From Paenibacillus sp. EZ-K15 (GTDB lineage Bacteria; Bacillota; Bacilli; Paenibacillales; Paenibacillaceae): 64,000 nucleotides of DNA. The stretch lies in the NCBI RefSeq assembly GCF_002573715.1, contig NZ_PDHM01000005.1:1-64000 (forward strand). The letters run 5' to 3'. Under the pieces are notes generated by a model. The model saw only the letters and a program-made list of their open reading frames with translations. It had not been told where the DNA came from and ran no database searches. Numbering within the stretch: position 1 is the stretch's first letter; every line of letters starts with the position of its first letter. Made by a program: the position numbers and the translations under genes. Below are positions 1 through 9,542 of this stretch, piece by piece.

Positions 1-106
1 CAACATGCTGGATTTTGCCATCGTCGGCCTACTCCTCTCCATCTACAGACGCAAAAACATGATCCCAAGCGAGGTGGGGAATGCGGCTCCTATGAAGGTG
101 GCTTAG
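1..106 (+). CDS. FtsW/RodA/SpoVE-like protein, 3' end only
   Basis: This is the last 34 codons and stop of a gene that begins before the window. Its translation is almost identical to the C-terminus of the complete FtsW-like gene that follows: the segment SIYRRKNMIPSEVG is shared exactly and the last residues AAPMKVA match, with one Asn/Glu difference between them. The two genes are therefore tandem paralogues. Function is inferred from the complete copy, a polytopic membrane protein of the peptidoglycan polymerase superfamily. Confidence 0.8.
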   Translation, partial: NMLDFAIVGLLLSIYRRKNMIPSEVGNAAPMKVA

Positions 107-424
107 CGGAATGGCCGACCTAGGCAGCTTATATTTTTATCGAACAGACTTATCGTACAACACCTGCTGTTTTTAACTCTCATAGATGACCAGATAACTC
201 TCTTCGGATTGGCTCGGGTGGAACGGGATTCAATAAATCACGGATGTTCATCCGAGGTATGATTGAGCACCAGCATCCATCTTGAGGGGAGTTATCTTTT
301 TTTATCATAATTGACTGTAAAAAGATTCATCTTTTAACTAATAACCCCTATCTATATTCGAGGCTATGCCATCAAATTCATGAAATTCAAACGATAATTT
401 ATATCCTTGTCAAGGAGGAACCAC
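107..424. other. intergenic region between tandem FtsW-like paralogues
   Basis: No coding sequence is supported here. A TTGACT hexamer at 311-316 could be a -35 box, but no good -10 follows at the usual distance. The only clear signal is the AAGGAGG ribosome binding site at 412-418 that serves the next gene. Confidence 0.5.
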
Positions 425-1744
425 ATGCGGCAAATGGAGGAGTATATGGTTGTCCGGCAATTTCTGGACCGTGTGTGCAAGCAAGTGCGCACGAGGCAAA
501 TGCATCCCGAGATTCGAGAGGAACTGCTGGGTCATATTGAGGATCGGGCCGAACTGTTGATGCTGGAGGGACATCCTGAAGAGTTCGCTGTACAGGAAGC
601 GGTGAAACAAATGGGGGATCCGGGGGATATCGGCAAAAGTCTGCATATGGCTCATCGGCCTCAGTTGGATTGGAAGCTGCTCGTTATGCTGGCCCTGTTC
701 TTAATCATTGGACTGGTTGGCATGGTGAGTGTTTATTACGCGGATGAAAGGTATTCCGTTAGCCTAGTCGAGAGGAAGTTGTTTTACTTCGGAATCGGAG
801 TATTATTCCTGATAGGTTTTTATTTTCTGGATTATCGGAAGCTGAAGAAATACGCGGCCCCTGTGTTTTTCTTTATTGTTATTCTAATGGTCATTTCATT
901 GGTATATGGACAACTGCACGATAGAAGAACTGCCTATATCAACATAGGTCCAATTGGAGTCAATATGATCACTTTCTCCTTGATACCGCTTCTGCTCGCT
1001 TTGGCAGGGATGAAGCCTGCCAGCCAATGGGGACGGTGGGAGACGGTATTGAACATCCTCTATCGAGGGGGACTGCCTGTAGTCCTATATAGTATAAGCG
1101 GCTCTATTATCTACACGTATATCTATGTGATCGGGTTCCTGGTTTTGACATGGAGAACAAGTAAAAGCTTGAAACAATTTGTTATGATTTCCACGCTGCC
1201 ATTTGCAGGATTAGCTATTTTCCTCTGCACCCGGACGGATCATTTACTGTTTCGGTGGAGAGAATTTATGAACCCTTCAGCCAAAGAAATGTGGTATATA
1301 GGGAATAACGCAGATGCCATCCAAGCAGCAGGCTGGTTTGGGCAAGGTTTTGGTCAAGCTACACCGAAGATCCCATATGTCCTTTATGATAACGTGTTTC
1401 CATACCTCATCTATTGCTTCGGCTGGTTGTTCGGGATCGTAGTTGGCGTACTGATTCTTCTGTTTCTCGTTAGAATATGGAATATTTCTACGGTCCACAG
1501 GGATCCTTATGCGAAGTATATCGCTGCATTACTCATCGTTGTCTTTGGATTTCGGCTGCTATGGCCGCTACTCATGGGGCTCGGTATTCTTCCAAGGGTT
1601 ACATTGGATCCACCCTTCTTCTCTTACAGCGGGATGAACCAAATCCTGGACATGGCAGCAGTCGGCCTGCTCCTCTCCATCTACAGACGCAAAAACATGA
1701 TCCCAAGCGAGGTGGGGGAGGCGGCTCCTATGAAAGTGGCTTAG
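425..1744 (+). CDS. FtsW/RodA/SpoVE family membrane protein
   Basis: A 439-residue polytopic protein. Residues 1 to about 80 form a soluble helical segment rich in charged residues (EIREELLGHIEDRAELLM), of the type seen in front of many Paenibacillus FtsW-like proteins; about ten hydrophobic segments follow from residue 85. Family members are SEDS glycosyltransferases that polymerise lipid II in division, elongation or sporulation, but which role this paralogue has cannot be told. I chose ATG 425 over the upstream in-frame TTG 407 because AAGGAGG lies at 412-418, six bases before it. The truncated gene at the left edge is a close tandem copy. A hairpin at 1801-1826 closes the unit. Confidence 0.85.
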   Translation: MRQMEEYMVVRQFLDRVCKQVRTRQMHPEIREELLGHIEDRAELLMLEGHPEEFAVQEAVKQMGDPGDIGKSLHMAHRPQLDWKLLVMLALFLIIGLVGMVSVYYADERYSVSLVERKLFYFGIGVLFLIGFYFLDYRKLKKYAAPVFFFIVILMVISLVYGQLHDRRTAYINIGPIGVNMITFSLIPLLLALAGMKPASQWGRWETVLNILYRGGLPVVLYSISGSIIYTYIYVIGFLVLTWRTSKSLKQFVMISTLPFAGLAIFLCTRTDHLLFRWREFMNPSAKEMWYIGNNADAIQAAGWFGQGFGQATPKIPYVLYDNVFPYLIYCFGWLFGIVVGVLILLFLVRIWNISTVHRDPYAKYIAALLIVVFGFRLLWPLLMGLGILPRVTLDPPFFSYSGMNQILDMAAVGLLLSIYRRKNMIPSEVGEAAPMKVA

Positions 1745-1800
1745 TTGAGGCTGAAGATCATCTTTCAATTCCGGTTAGCAGGATAAAGTTTTGAAAAAGA

Positions 1801-1826
1801 AAAAGCGAGAGCTTGATTCTCGCTTT
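1801..1826. terminator. bidirectional terminator
   Basis: AAAAGCGAGA pairs with TCTCGCTTTT around a short loop, with A-rich sequence before and T-rich sequence after. It lies between the convergent FtsW-like gene and the ABC ATPase gene and can serve both. Confidence 0.75.
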
Positions 1827-1875
1827 TCTTTCTCGTTTATAGAGAGGTATCGTTATCCGTTCGGTGGCGTATAAG

Positions 1876-2883
1876 TTACACCTTCTCCAGCGCACCGGAT
1901 GCGATTTCCTCAATATAGTGGCAGGCCGCCTGATGGCCTCCGCGCTGCTCATCCACGTCCCGCAGCACCGGGGCTTCGGATCTGCAGTGATCCTTGGCGT
2001 ACATGCAGCGGGTATGAAACCGGCAGCCGGAAGGCGGATTGATCGGGGACGGAACATCCCCCTTGAGAATGATCCGTTCCTTCTTGCGCTCGGGATCTAG
2101 TGTCGGGATGGCCGACAGCAGAGCGCGAGTGTAAGGATGCTGTGGGTGCCGGAAGAGGGAGTGCTTATCCGCGATTTCCACGATCGTCCCCAGATACATC
2201 ACGATAATCCGATCGGAAATATGCCGGACGACCCCGAGATCATGGGAGATGAAGAGATAGGTCAGTTTGAATTCGGTTTGCAGTGATTTCATCAGATTGA
2301 GCACTTGTGCCTGGATGGACACGTCAAGCGCAGAGACCGCTTCATCACTGATGATCAGCTTGGGATTCACGGACAAGGCGCGAGCAATTCCGATCCGCTG
2401 CCGCTGCCCGCCGCTGAATTCATGCGGGTACCGATTGGCTTGATAGGCGGCCAGGCCGACCGTTTCCAGAAGCTCGATGGCCCGCCCCCGCCGGTCTTTT
2501 TTGGGAACAACGTTTTGAATGTCCATCGCTTCTTCCAGGACTTGCAGCGCTGTTTTTCTGGGATTCAGCGAAGCATAGGGGTCCTGAAAAATCATCTGCA
2601 GGTCTTTACGCCTTCGGTTCATCTGCGCTTTATTTAGGGAAAGCAGATCGGTGCCTTCGAACACCACCTCGCCAGCGGTTGGTTCGTCCAGCCTCAGGAT
2701 GGCCCGGCCCGTGGTTGATTTGCCGCAGCCGGATTCGCCCACGATACTGACAGTTTCTCCCTCATGTACGGAGAATGAAATATCATCCACAGCTTTTACG
2801 ACGTTGACGGCACGGCCCAGGATACCGCCCTTGATCGGAAAATACTGCTTAAGGTTTTTGACGGTTAACAGCTCTTTGCTCAT
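1876..2883 (-). CDS. peptide ABC transporter ATP-binding protein (OppF/DppF type)
   Basis: A 335-residue ATPase of the oligopeptide/dipeptide importer class, energising uptake from the cytoplasmic side with the OppD-type partner. Walker A is GESGCGKST, the signature is FSGGQRQRIGIARAL and the Walker B region is LIISDEAVSALD. The C-terminal oligopeptide/HPY extension has the usual Cys pattern (GCRFHTRC). ATG 2883 overlaps the stop of the upstream ATPase gene as ATGA, so the two are translationally coupled. An in-frame extension to 2937 would run into that gene and is not favoured. Confidence 0.93.
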   Translation of the reverse strand: MSKELLTVKNLKQYFPIKGGILGRAVNVVKAVDDISFSVHEGETVSIVGESGCGKSTTGRAILRLDEPTAGEVVFEGTDLLSLNKAQMNRRRKDLQMIFQDPYASLNPRKTALQVLEEAMDIQNVVPKKDRRGRAIELLETVGLAAYQANRYPHEFSGGQRQRIGIARALSVNPKLIISDEAVSALDVSIQAQVLNLMKSLQTEFKLTYLFISHDLGVVRHISDRIIVMYLGTIVEIADKHSLFRHPQHPYTRALLSAIPTLDPERKKERIILKGDVPSPINPPSGCRFHTRCMYAKDHCRSEAPVLRDVDEQRGGHQAACHYIEEIASGALEKV

Positions 2884-3893
2884 GACAGAACGTTCACCTC
2901 GCTTTCCGGCTCCCATTGATCGGTGTATTTCCAGCACCTGACTTGTTGGTTATCATCCAGCGCATGAAGCTCCGGCAGTTTGTCATAGCACAGCTTGGCT
3001 GCATGGGGACAGCGGGGGGCGAATCGGCAGCCTTCTTGCGGATCATAGGGGCTTGGAACCGAGCCCTTAATCGGCTCCAGCGTTTCCTTATCGATATCAT
3101 GCCGCGGCAGCGAGTTCATCAGGCCGATGGTGTAAGGGTGCTTCGGATGCTTGAAGAGGGTGCGCACATCGGTATATTCCACCACTTTTCCGCAGTACAT
3201 GACCGCTACGTCATCGCAGGTTTCCGCAACGATGCCCAGATCATGGGTGATAAAAATAATCGACATCTGCAGCTTCCGCTGCAACTCCTTCATCAGCTCC
3301 AAAATTTGAGCCTGAATGGTCACGTCAAGCGCCGTGGTCGGCTCGTCTGCAATGAGCAGATCCGGATTGCATGCCAGTGCCATGGCAATCATGACACGTT
3401 GGCGCATACCGCCGGACAGTTGGAAGGGGTACTGTCGGACTCTTTTTTCCGGGGAAGGGATGCCGACCAGTTTCAACATCTCGACGGCTTTGTCCATCGC
3501 TTGTTTTTTGCTCAGATTCTCATGGATTTGGTAGGCCTCCGCGATCTGATCGCCAACGGTGAAGACCGGATTGAGCGATGTCATCGGCTCCTGGAAGATC
3601 ATCGAGATCTGATTGCCCCTTATTTTGCGCATCTGCCGGTCCGATTGTTCGAGCAGATTCACACCGTTATATAGGATTTGGCCACCGACGATTCGTCCCG
3701 GATGAAAGATCAGCCGCAGGATGGAGAGGGACAGTATGCTTTTGCCTGAACCGGATTCGCCCACGATGCCGAGCGTCTTCCCCTTGCGTACGGTAAGGCT
3801 GATATCATCCACAGCTTTCACTTCGCCCAGTTCGGTGAAAAAAGAGGTTCGCAGGTTCTTGATCGTAAGCAAACTTGATGCGTGCTGTTCCAT
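2880..3893 (-). CDS. peptide ABC transporter ATP-binding protein (OppD/DppD type)
   Basis: A 337-residue ATPase, partner of the OppF-type protein. It has Walker A GESGSGKS, signature [15 protein letters not shown], Walker [13 protein letters not shown] and a C-terminal Cys-containing oligopeptide domain (GCRFAPRC). The reading frame stays open to 4097, but those extra 68 codons come from an intergenic repeat and look unlike the family. ATG 3893 starts the normal N-terminus and is preceded by a GAAGGGAG-like ribosome site. Oddly, it lies 1.34 kb downstream of the permease gene with which it should form an operon; repeats fill the gap. Confidence 0.92.
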   Translation of the reverse strand: MEQHASSLLTIKNLRTSFFTELGEVKAVDDISLTVRKGKTLGIVGESGSGKSILSLSILRLIFHPGRIVGGQILYNGVNLLEQSDRQMRKIRGNQISMIFQEPMTSLNPVFTVGDQIAEAYQIHENLSKKQAMDKAVEMLKLVGIPSPEKRVRQYPFQLSGGMRQRVMIAMALACNPDLLIADEPTTALDVTIQAQILELMKELQRKLQMSIIFITHDLGIVAETCDDVAVMYCGKVVEYTDVRTLFKHPKHPYTIGLMNSLPRHDIDKETLEPIKGSVPSPYDPQEGCRFAPRCPHAAKLCYDKLPELHALDDNQQVRCWKYTDQWEPESEVNVLS

Positions 3894-3929
3894 CTTGTCT
3901 AAGCTCCCTTCGCTTTCAATTGGTCTTGG

Positions 3930-4915
3930 AATCATGCGTCCGTATGGACTCCAAAATGGATCGATTTTCGGTAAATAGCGGATCGTGTGTCCGGATGGGC
4001 CCCCAAATAGCTCGGTTTTCGGTAAGTAGCAGATCTGTGTCCGCGTGGACTTCAAAAAGGACTGATTTGCAGCAAATAGTGGATCGTATGTCCACATGGA
4101 CTCAAAATAGCTCAGTTGGTCTGGATTAGCGATGTATGAGTTCCGCTATTACTTTATTTTCTGCATGTTAGTGGAAGTACGAGGACATGAGATCCGCTAT
4201 TGCGAGATATTGCAGGCTAAATTTGTGATTTTAGGTAGATTAACGGATCCTGTGTCCTCACGGGCTCAAAAATAGCTCGATTTTCGGTGAATAGCGGATC
4301 GTGTGTCCGCGTGGCTCCCCATTAGCCAGTTTTGCAGCAAAGTAGCAGATCTGTGTCCGCGTGGACTTCAAAAAGGACTGGTTTGCAGCAAATAGCGGAT
4401 CGTATGTCCACATGGACTCAAAATCAGCTCGATTGGTCTGGATTGGTGATATTTGAGGACAGTAGTTCCGCTATTTGTTCATTTTCTACTCATTAGTGGA
4501 GGTATGAGGACATGAGATCCGCTATTGCAAGATATTGCAGGCTAAATTTGTGATTTTAGGTAGATTAACGGATCCAGTGTCCGGATGGACTCCCAAATCG
4601 CTCGATTTTCGGTAAATAGCGGATCGTGTGTCCGCATGACTCCCAAATAGCTCGTATTGCTGCAAACAGTGAATCCCATGTCCGCACGGACCCCAAAACA
4701 GCTCGATTGCTCTGGATTGGCGATGTATGAGGACTGTAGTTCCGCTATTACCTTATTTTCTGCTCATTACTGAGGGTATGAGGACATGAGATCCGCTATT
4801 GCGAGAAATAGGTTGCTAAATTCGTGATTTTGGGTGCATTAACGGATCGTGTGTCCGCACGGGCTCGAAAATAGCTCGATTTTCGGTAAATAGCGGATTG
4901 TGTGTCCGTATGAAC
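3930..4915. repeat. array of three diverged ~270-325 bp repeats
   Basis: The motif GAGGACATGAGATCCGCTAT recurs at 4181, 4506 and 4780 (slightly varied), so copies are spaced 325 and 274 bp. Each unit also carries several sub-repeats resembling AATAGCGGATC followed by TGTCCG and a TGGACTC segment. AATAGCGGATC and GATCCGCTATT are inverted relative to each other, so transcripts could fold into long hairpins. The array fills the gap between the permease and ATPase genes and runs into the spurious extension of the OppD-type frame. Related sequence recurs near 42.6 kb. Confidence 0.85.
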
Positions 4916-5205
4916 CACACTAGAGATCACACTAATCCACACGTTTGCCACACAATGTAGAGTTCACACTATTGACCACATGCGATAAACAACACACTAA
5001 TGGCCGTACTAAAGACTACACATATTCCGCTATAGATCCCGCTGTAGATCTCCCTATTGACCACACTAATGACCAAACATTAATCCTACAAACTATAGAT
5101 CCCCCTAATGACCACACGCGATAGACCACAAACTATAGATCCCCCTAATGACCACACGCGATAGACCACAAACTGTAGATCACACAAATAACCACACACT
5201 AATCC
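4916..5205. repeat. CACA-rich region with a 40-bp tandem repeat
   Basis: A 40-bp unit starting at 5086 is followed by a near-identical copy at 5126 and a decayed third at 5166. Upstream, looser variants of the words GACCACACTAATGACC occur from about 4920. The top strand is strongly depleted in G. No coding potential was found. Confidence 0.85.
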
Positions 5206-5236
5206 CACAGCCCACACCACAGCTAAAACTCACCAA

Positions 5237-6160
5237 TCAATCGAAATCAATGCGCTTGTTGAAGTACCGGTAGGAGATGTCCACGAGCAGGTTCACGAGC
5301 ACGAACATGATCGAGAGCACAAGCACGGTTGCCTGTACGACCGGGAAATCCCTTGCTCTGATCGAGTCGATGACGTATCGCCCCATGCCGTTCACGGCGA
5401 ATACGGACTCGGTCAGCACCGCCCCGCCCAGCAGGCCGCCGAATTCCAGACCGATGACGGTTATGACGGGAATCATGGCATTTTTCAGGGCATGTCGGTA
5501 GATAATGACGCGCTCCCGGACGCCCTTGGCTTGAGCGGTACGGATGTAATCCTGGCCGATGACCTCCAGCATGCTGGAACGGGTCATTCTGGCGATGATA
5601 GCGGCGCCGCCTGTCCCGAGCGTGATCACGGGCAGAATGGTTTGCGACCACGTGCCCCAGCCGGAGGGACGGAACCAGCCCAGATCCACGGCAAAATATT
5701 GGATCAGCATAAGCCCCAGCCAGAAATTCGGCATCGATAGTCCGAACAGGGCAATGAACATGACGCCGATATCGGCGGGCGAGCTTTTTTTGACGGCGGA
5801 GATGATGCCGGCCAGAATGCCGAGAAATACAGCCAGGATCGTAGAGTATACGGCAAGCTCGACGGTGATCCAGAACCGGCTTTTGAATATTTCATCGGCG
5901 ATGGGGCGGCTGCTGCGGATCGAATCTCCCAAATCTCCCTGCAGCAAGCCGCTGACGTAGTTCCAATACTGAAGCGGCAGCGGATCGTTCAATCCCAGGT
6001 TCTCGCGGATCTTCTCCACCTGCTCCTTGGGCGCCCCTTCCCCGATAATGACCTGCGCCGCATCTCCCGGAATGAGGTGCATCAGCAGGAAGACGACAAT
6101 GGTTACACCAATGACAACAGGTATGGTCTGAATTAGCCTTCGAATGGAATAGATGAGCAT
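5237..6160 (-). CDS. peptide ABC transporter permease (OppB/DppB type)
   Basis: A 307-residue inner-membrane permease with about six hydrophobic segments. The N-terminus (YSIRRLIQTIPVVIGVT) is typical of DppB/GsiC-like proteins and the ATPase-contacting EAA loop is visible around residues 195-225 (DYIRTAQAKGV). ATG 6160 has AAGGGAG upstream and lies 19 bases after the OppC-type gene, so the two are co-transcribed. Substrate is probably small peptides; a glutathione or nickel importer of the same fold cannot be excluded. Confidence 0.92.
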   Translation of the reverse strand: MLIYSIRRLIQTIPVVIGVTIVVFLLMHLIPGDAAQVIIGEGAPKEQVEKIRENLGLNDPLPLQYWNYVSGLLQGDLGDSIRSSRPIADEIFKSRFWITVELAVYSTILAVFLGILAGIISAVKKSSPADIGVMFIALFGLSMPNFWLGLMLIQYFAVDLGWFRPSGWGTWSQTILPVITLGTGGAAIIARMTRSSMLEVIGQDYIRTAQAKGVRERVIIYRHALKNAMIPVITVIGLEFGGLLGGAVLTESVFAVNGMGRYVIDSIRARDFPVVQATVLVLSIMFVLVNLLVDISYRYFNKRIDFD

Positions 6161-6179
6161 GGCCCGGCAGCTCCCTTCA

Positions 6180-7076
6180 TTATTTTTTCATTTTCGGGTC
6201 AAGGACATCCCGCAAGCCGTCACCCAGCAAATTAAATGCGATGACCACGAACACGATCGACAAGCCGGGGAACAGGGCAACATGGGGGTGATCCATAATA
6301 TAGTTGCGCCCATCATTCAGCATGGCTCCCCACTCCGGCGTCGGCGGCTGTGCGCCAAGACCGAGGAAGGACAAGCCGCTGGCGGTCAGGATAGCAACAG
6401 CGATCCGCAGCGTAGCCTGCACGATGATAGGGGATGTGATATTCGGCAAAATATGCCCGAAGATGATTCGTCCATCGCTCGCGCCCAGCGAACGCATGGC
6501 ATCAATATATTCGAGCTTGCGGACGGCCAGCGTCGAGCCGCGCACGACTCTGGCAAAGGTGGGGATCGAGAAGATGCTAACGGCGATAATCACGTTGAAC
6601 AGATTTTTTCCAAGAACGCTGACAACCGCCAATGCCAGCAAAATGCCGGGAAACGCCAGCATGACATCGGTAATTCTCATAATGAGTGCATCCCATTTAC
6701 CTCCGTAATAACCGGATATGATTCCGAGTACGACACCAAAGGCTGCCCCGATGATGACCGAGATAAAACCGACCGAGAGCGTAAGACGCATGCCATGGAT
6801 AATTCTGGTGAAAATATCTCGCCCGTTGTGGTCCGTACCAAACCAATGGTCAGCGGACGGTTTCAACAGTTTCGTAGAATAATCCACTTTGGTCGGATCA
6901 TACTGGGTGAGCAGGGGGCCGAAAATCGCGACAAGAATCATCAGCAGGAGAAAATAGCCCCCGAATAAGGCCGCTTTATTCTTCTTCAGACGGTGGTAGA
7001 AAGATTTCCATTGAACGAGACGGGTACCACTAGGGAGCGGTTCTTGTGTTCTGGCATCAGCGGTCATGTTAGGCAC
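6180..7076 (-). CDS. peptide ABC transporter permease (OppC/DppC type)
   Basis: A 298-residue permease with the OppC-type N-terminal transmembrane segment (residues 37-57) and the EAA loop EYIDAMRSLGAS. I prefer GTG 7076 because AAAGGAT lies about nine bases before it; the in-frame ATG 7067 would be about 18 bases away. It is the first gene of the minus-strand transporter unit and diverges from the binding-protein gene, so one control region (7077-7236) probably serves both. Confidence 0.9.
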   Translation of the reverse strand: MPNMTADARTQEPLPSGTRLVQWKSFYHRLKKNKAALFGGYFLLLMILVAIFGPLLTQYDPTKVDYSTKLLKPSADHWFGTDHNGRDIFTRIIHGMRLTLSVGFISVIIGAAFGVVLGIISGYYGGKWDALIMRITDVMLAFPGILLALAVVSVLGKNLFNVIIAVSIFSIPTFARVVRGSTLAVRKLEYIDAMRSLGASDGRIIFGHILPNITSPIIVQATLRIAVAILTASGLSFLGLGAQPPTPEWGAMLNDGRNYIMDHPHVALFPGLSIVFVVIAFNLLGDGLRDVLDPKMKK

Positions 7077-7236
7077 GTGAAATCATCCTTTCTCCAAGTT
7101 TGGATGTCAGCATTGGTGTCGTAGAAACGTGAGGTAAATCTGGCTTCTACTGGTATAAATATCAAATAGTAAAATATATGTTAACTGTGTATAAAATATT
7201 TTCCTATTTTGATTGAGAAGGGGGAGTTTGTTTCAC

Positions 7237-8886
7237 ATGACAGGTAATAGAAGATTAAAGTGGCTTGTCTGCATCCTGGTCATGCTTACCGTAATGATCT
7301 CGGCGTGTGGTAGTCCAAGCAAGAGCAGTAACCCCGAAACGCCGCCAAGCGGCACCAATACGCCAGCTCCTGAGCCGGGGGCTAAAGATCCTCCCGAAGG
7401 AACGGACGATACCGGTGCAAATGAGCTTGTGATTGCCTGGCTTTCTGATCCGCCATCCATGGACCCTCATATGTCGACGGACCAGCAAACGAGCGTAATG
7501 ACAACACATATTTATGACACATTAGTGATTCATGATAAGGATCTGAATATTCAGCCGGGGCTCGCCGAGAGCTGGAAAGCGATCGATGAATTGACCTGGG
7601 AGTTCAAGCTGAGACAAGGCGTGAAGTTTACGGACGGCTCTCCATTCAATGCAGAGGTGGTCAAAGCCAACATTGATCGTATGCAGGATCCGGAGGTTGC
7701 TTCTCCGCGCGCTTCGCTTGTCGGCATGATTAAAGAGGTTAAAGTCGTTGACGAATACACGGTGCAGCTCGTGACCGAGTATGCTTTCTCGCCGCTGCTT
7801 GCCCATCTGGCCCATTCTGCGGTGGGGATGATTAGTGCCGAAGCCATCAAGCTGGATTACGAGAAGGTGAAGGCAGGCGAGAAGGGAGGCGCATATCTGG
7901 CGCAGAACCCTGTAGGCACAGGCGTATTCAAATTAGAGAGCTGGAACCCCGGACAGGAAGTGAAGCTGGTTGCGAATGCCGATTATTGGGGAGATAAAGC
8001 GAAGGTTGAACGGGTCACGTTCAAGGTCGTAAGCGAAGAGGGAACGCGGATCGCGGAGCTTGAAACCGGCTATGCGCATATTATCGATCCGGTGTCGCCG
8101 AGCAGCATCAGCCGCATTGAGAGCACGGACGGCATGTCTTTGAACCGTCAGGCCTCGCTGAGCCTGTCTTATATCGGGTTTAACAACGACAAAAAGCCGT
8201 TTAACGATGTACGGGTACGGCAGGCCTTGTCGATGGCTATCAACAAGGATGAAATCATCTCGGGCGTTTATGAGGGCACGGGCATTCCTGCCGTCGGGCC
8301 TTTGGCACCGGACGTGAACGGTTATGATGCTACCGTAAAGCCAATCGAACATAACATCGACAAAGCAAAAGAGCTGTTGAAGGAGGCTGGATACGAGGGT
8401 GGCTTCTCAACGACCATCTGGACCAATGATAATCCGGAACGGATTAAGGTCGCCGAGTACGTACAATCCAAGCTGAAGGAATTGAATGTTGAAGTCAAAA
8501 TCGAAGTGGTCGAATGGGGCGCATACCTGGCTCAAACAGCAGAAGGCAAGCATGATATGTTTATCCTCGGCTGGTCCACGGTAACGGCTGATGCCGACTA
8601 TGGCATGTATGAGTTATTCCATTCCAAGAATGTAGGGGAGCCGGGCAACCGTACCTTCACGAAGGATCCGGAACTGGATAAACTGCTGGATGCCGGGCGT
8701 AAAGAGAACGATCCGGAACAACGCAAGCTTATCTATAAACAGGCTCAAGAGAAGCTGGTTGAGTTAGCGCCGATGCTGTATATCCATCATCAGGAGTATT
8801 TAAACGGAGTCAGCAGCAAGGTCGAGGGCTTCTGGCGGCATCCGAACGGCATCATGCAGCTGCATCAAGTGTCCATTCAGCCATAA
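7237..8886 (+). CDS. peptide-binding lipoprotein (SBP family 5)
   Basis: A 549-residue extracellular substrate-binding protein. The N-terminus is a lipoprotein signal peptide with lipobox ISAC, followed by a Ser/Pro/Thr-rich linker that tethers it to the membrane. The body has SBP_bac_5 features (DPPSMDPH near the start, YDTLVIHD, RQALSMAINKDEI). ATG 7237 is preceded by AAGGGGGAG with ten bases of spacing; an in-frame TTG at 7213 lies before that site and is rejected. It faces away from the permease/ATPase genes that complete the importer. Confidence 0.92.
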   Translation: MTGNRRLKWLVCILVMLTVMISACGSPSKSSNPETPPSGTNTPAPEPGAKDPPEGTDDTGANELVIAWLSDPPSMDPHMSTDQQTSVMTTHIYDTLVIHDKDLNIQPGLAESWKAIDELTWEFKLRQGVKFTDGSPFNAEVVKANIDRMQDPEVASPRASLVGMIKEVKVVDEYTVQLVTEYAFSPLLAHLAHSAVGMISAEAIKLDYEKVKAGEKGGAYLAQNPVGTGVFKLESWNPGQEVKLVANADYWGDKAKVERVTFKVVSEEGTRIAELETGYAHIIDPVSPSSISRIESTDGMSLNRQASLSLSYIGFNNDKKPFNDVRVRQALSMAINKDEIISGVYEGTGIPAVGPLAPDVNGYDATVKPIEHNIDKAKELLKEAGYEGGFSTTIWTNDNPERIKVAEYVQSKLKELNVEVKIEVVEWGAYLAQTAEGKHDMFILGWSTVTADADYGMYELFHSKNVGEPGNRTFTKDPELDKLLDAGRKENDPEQRKLIYKQAQEKLVELAPMLYIHHQEYLNGVSSKVEGFWRHPNGIMQLHQVSIQP

Positions 8887-8944
8887 GGAAGTCTGAAAGC
8901 TTTATAGCTTTGAATGACCTTAATTTATAGCATAGTTTATAGCA

Positions 8945-8970
8945 AGAGGCCCTATGTTGGGGCCTCTTTT
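8945..8970 (+). terminator. rho-independent terminator of the peptide-binding protein gene
   Basis: GAGGCCC pairs with GGGCCTC around TATGTTG and is followed by TTTT. Confidence 0.85.
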
Positions 8971-9132
8971 GTGATGTTGTTAGAGTGCGGGGACAGGTGA
9001 ATAGGACGCCCAATAGATTAATAAGCTGTGTTCGTTGTGCATCTGAATCGATTATGCAGCATGTCCGAGGGGGTGGAATTGATGTGATGTCACATTTTTC
9101 GCGTCAAAAGAATGATGAAAAAAACAGAACTT

Positions 9133-9170
9133 TATATACGTTGACATGTATATACGAATTTATGTATATT
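9133..9170 (+). promoter_or_regulatory. ArsR-gene promoter with overlapping inverted repeat
   Basis: TTGACA (9141-9146) and TATATT (9165-9170) are separated by 18 bases. The inverted repeat TATATAC/GTATATA (9133-9139 and 9148-9154) brackets the -35 box, a likely operator for autorepression by the ArsR protein. The expected transcription start, 6-7 bases after the -10, falls on the ATG at 9177, so the mRNA is probably leaderless. Confidence 0.7.
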
Positions 9171-9176
9171 AAAACC

Positions 9177-9509
9177 ATGAATACTTCAGCTATGCAATTA
9201 ACCCTGTTCACGATCTCGGAGCCGAACCGCTTCAACATCATTGAACTCTTAAAGCAAGGGTCGAGATCGGTCAGCGACATCGTAGAGATTCTGGGAATCG
9301 GCCAGCCCCAAGTATCCCGCCATCTGCGGATACTGAGCGAGGCCGGATTGGTGAAAGTCCGTAAGAACGCACAGCAGCGCATTTATAGTCTCGAAGCCCA
9401 GCCGTTTCAGGAGCTGGACGTCTGGTTCGATTCGTTCAGTCGATTGTGGGAAGAGCGACTCGACAAGTTCGAGGACTATATGAGCGACTTCAACGGAAAG
9501 GAGAGTTAA
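9177..9509 (+). CDS. ArsR-family transcriptional regulator
   Basis: A 110-residue winged-helix repressor. The recognition region DIVEILGIGQPQVSRHLRIL and the wing (KVRKNAQQRIYSLE) are typical. No metal-binding Cys motif is visible, so this belongs to the non-metal ArsR group often paired with AHSA1 genes. The frame is open back to 8985, but ATG 9177 gives the standard N-terminus. It has no ribosome binding site and coincides with the predicted transcription start. The next gene is an AHSA1-domain protein 76 bases downstream. Confidence 0.85.
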   Translation: MNTSAMQLTLFTISEPNRFNIIELLKQGSRSVSDIVEILGIGQPQVSRHLRILSEAGLVKVRKNAQQRIYSLEAQPFQELDVWFDSFSRLWEERLDKFEDYMSDFNGKES

Positions 9510-9542
9510 TCCCATTTTTTTATTAGATCCACAGGAAGATAC

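Noticed and set aside
3894..4097. 68-codon N-terminal extension of the OppD-type frame
   Set aside because: The extra residues come from the intergenic repeat and do not resemble the family; ATG 3893 has a ribosome site.
8985..9176. 64-codon N-terminal extension of the ArsR frame
   Set aside because: It would translate through the promoter and operator; the conserved domain starts after ATG 9177.
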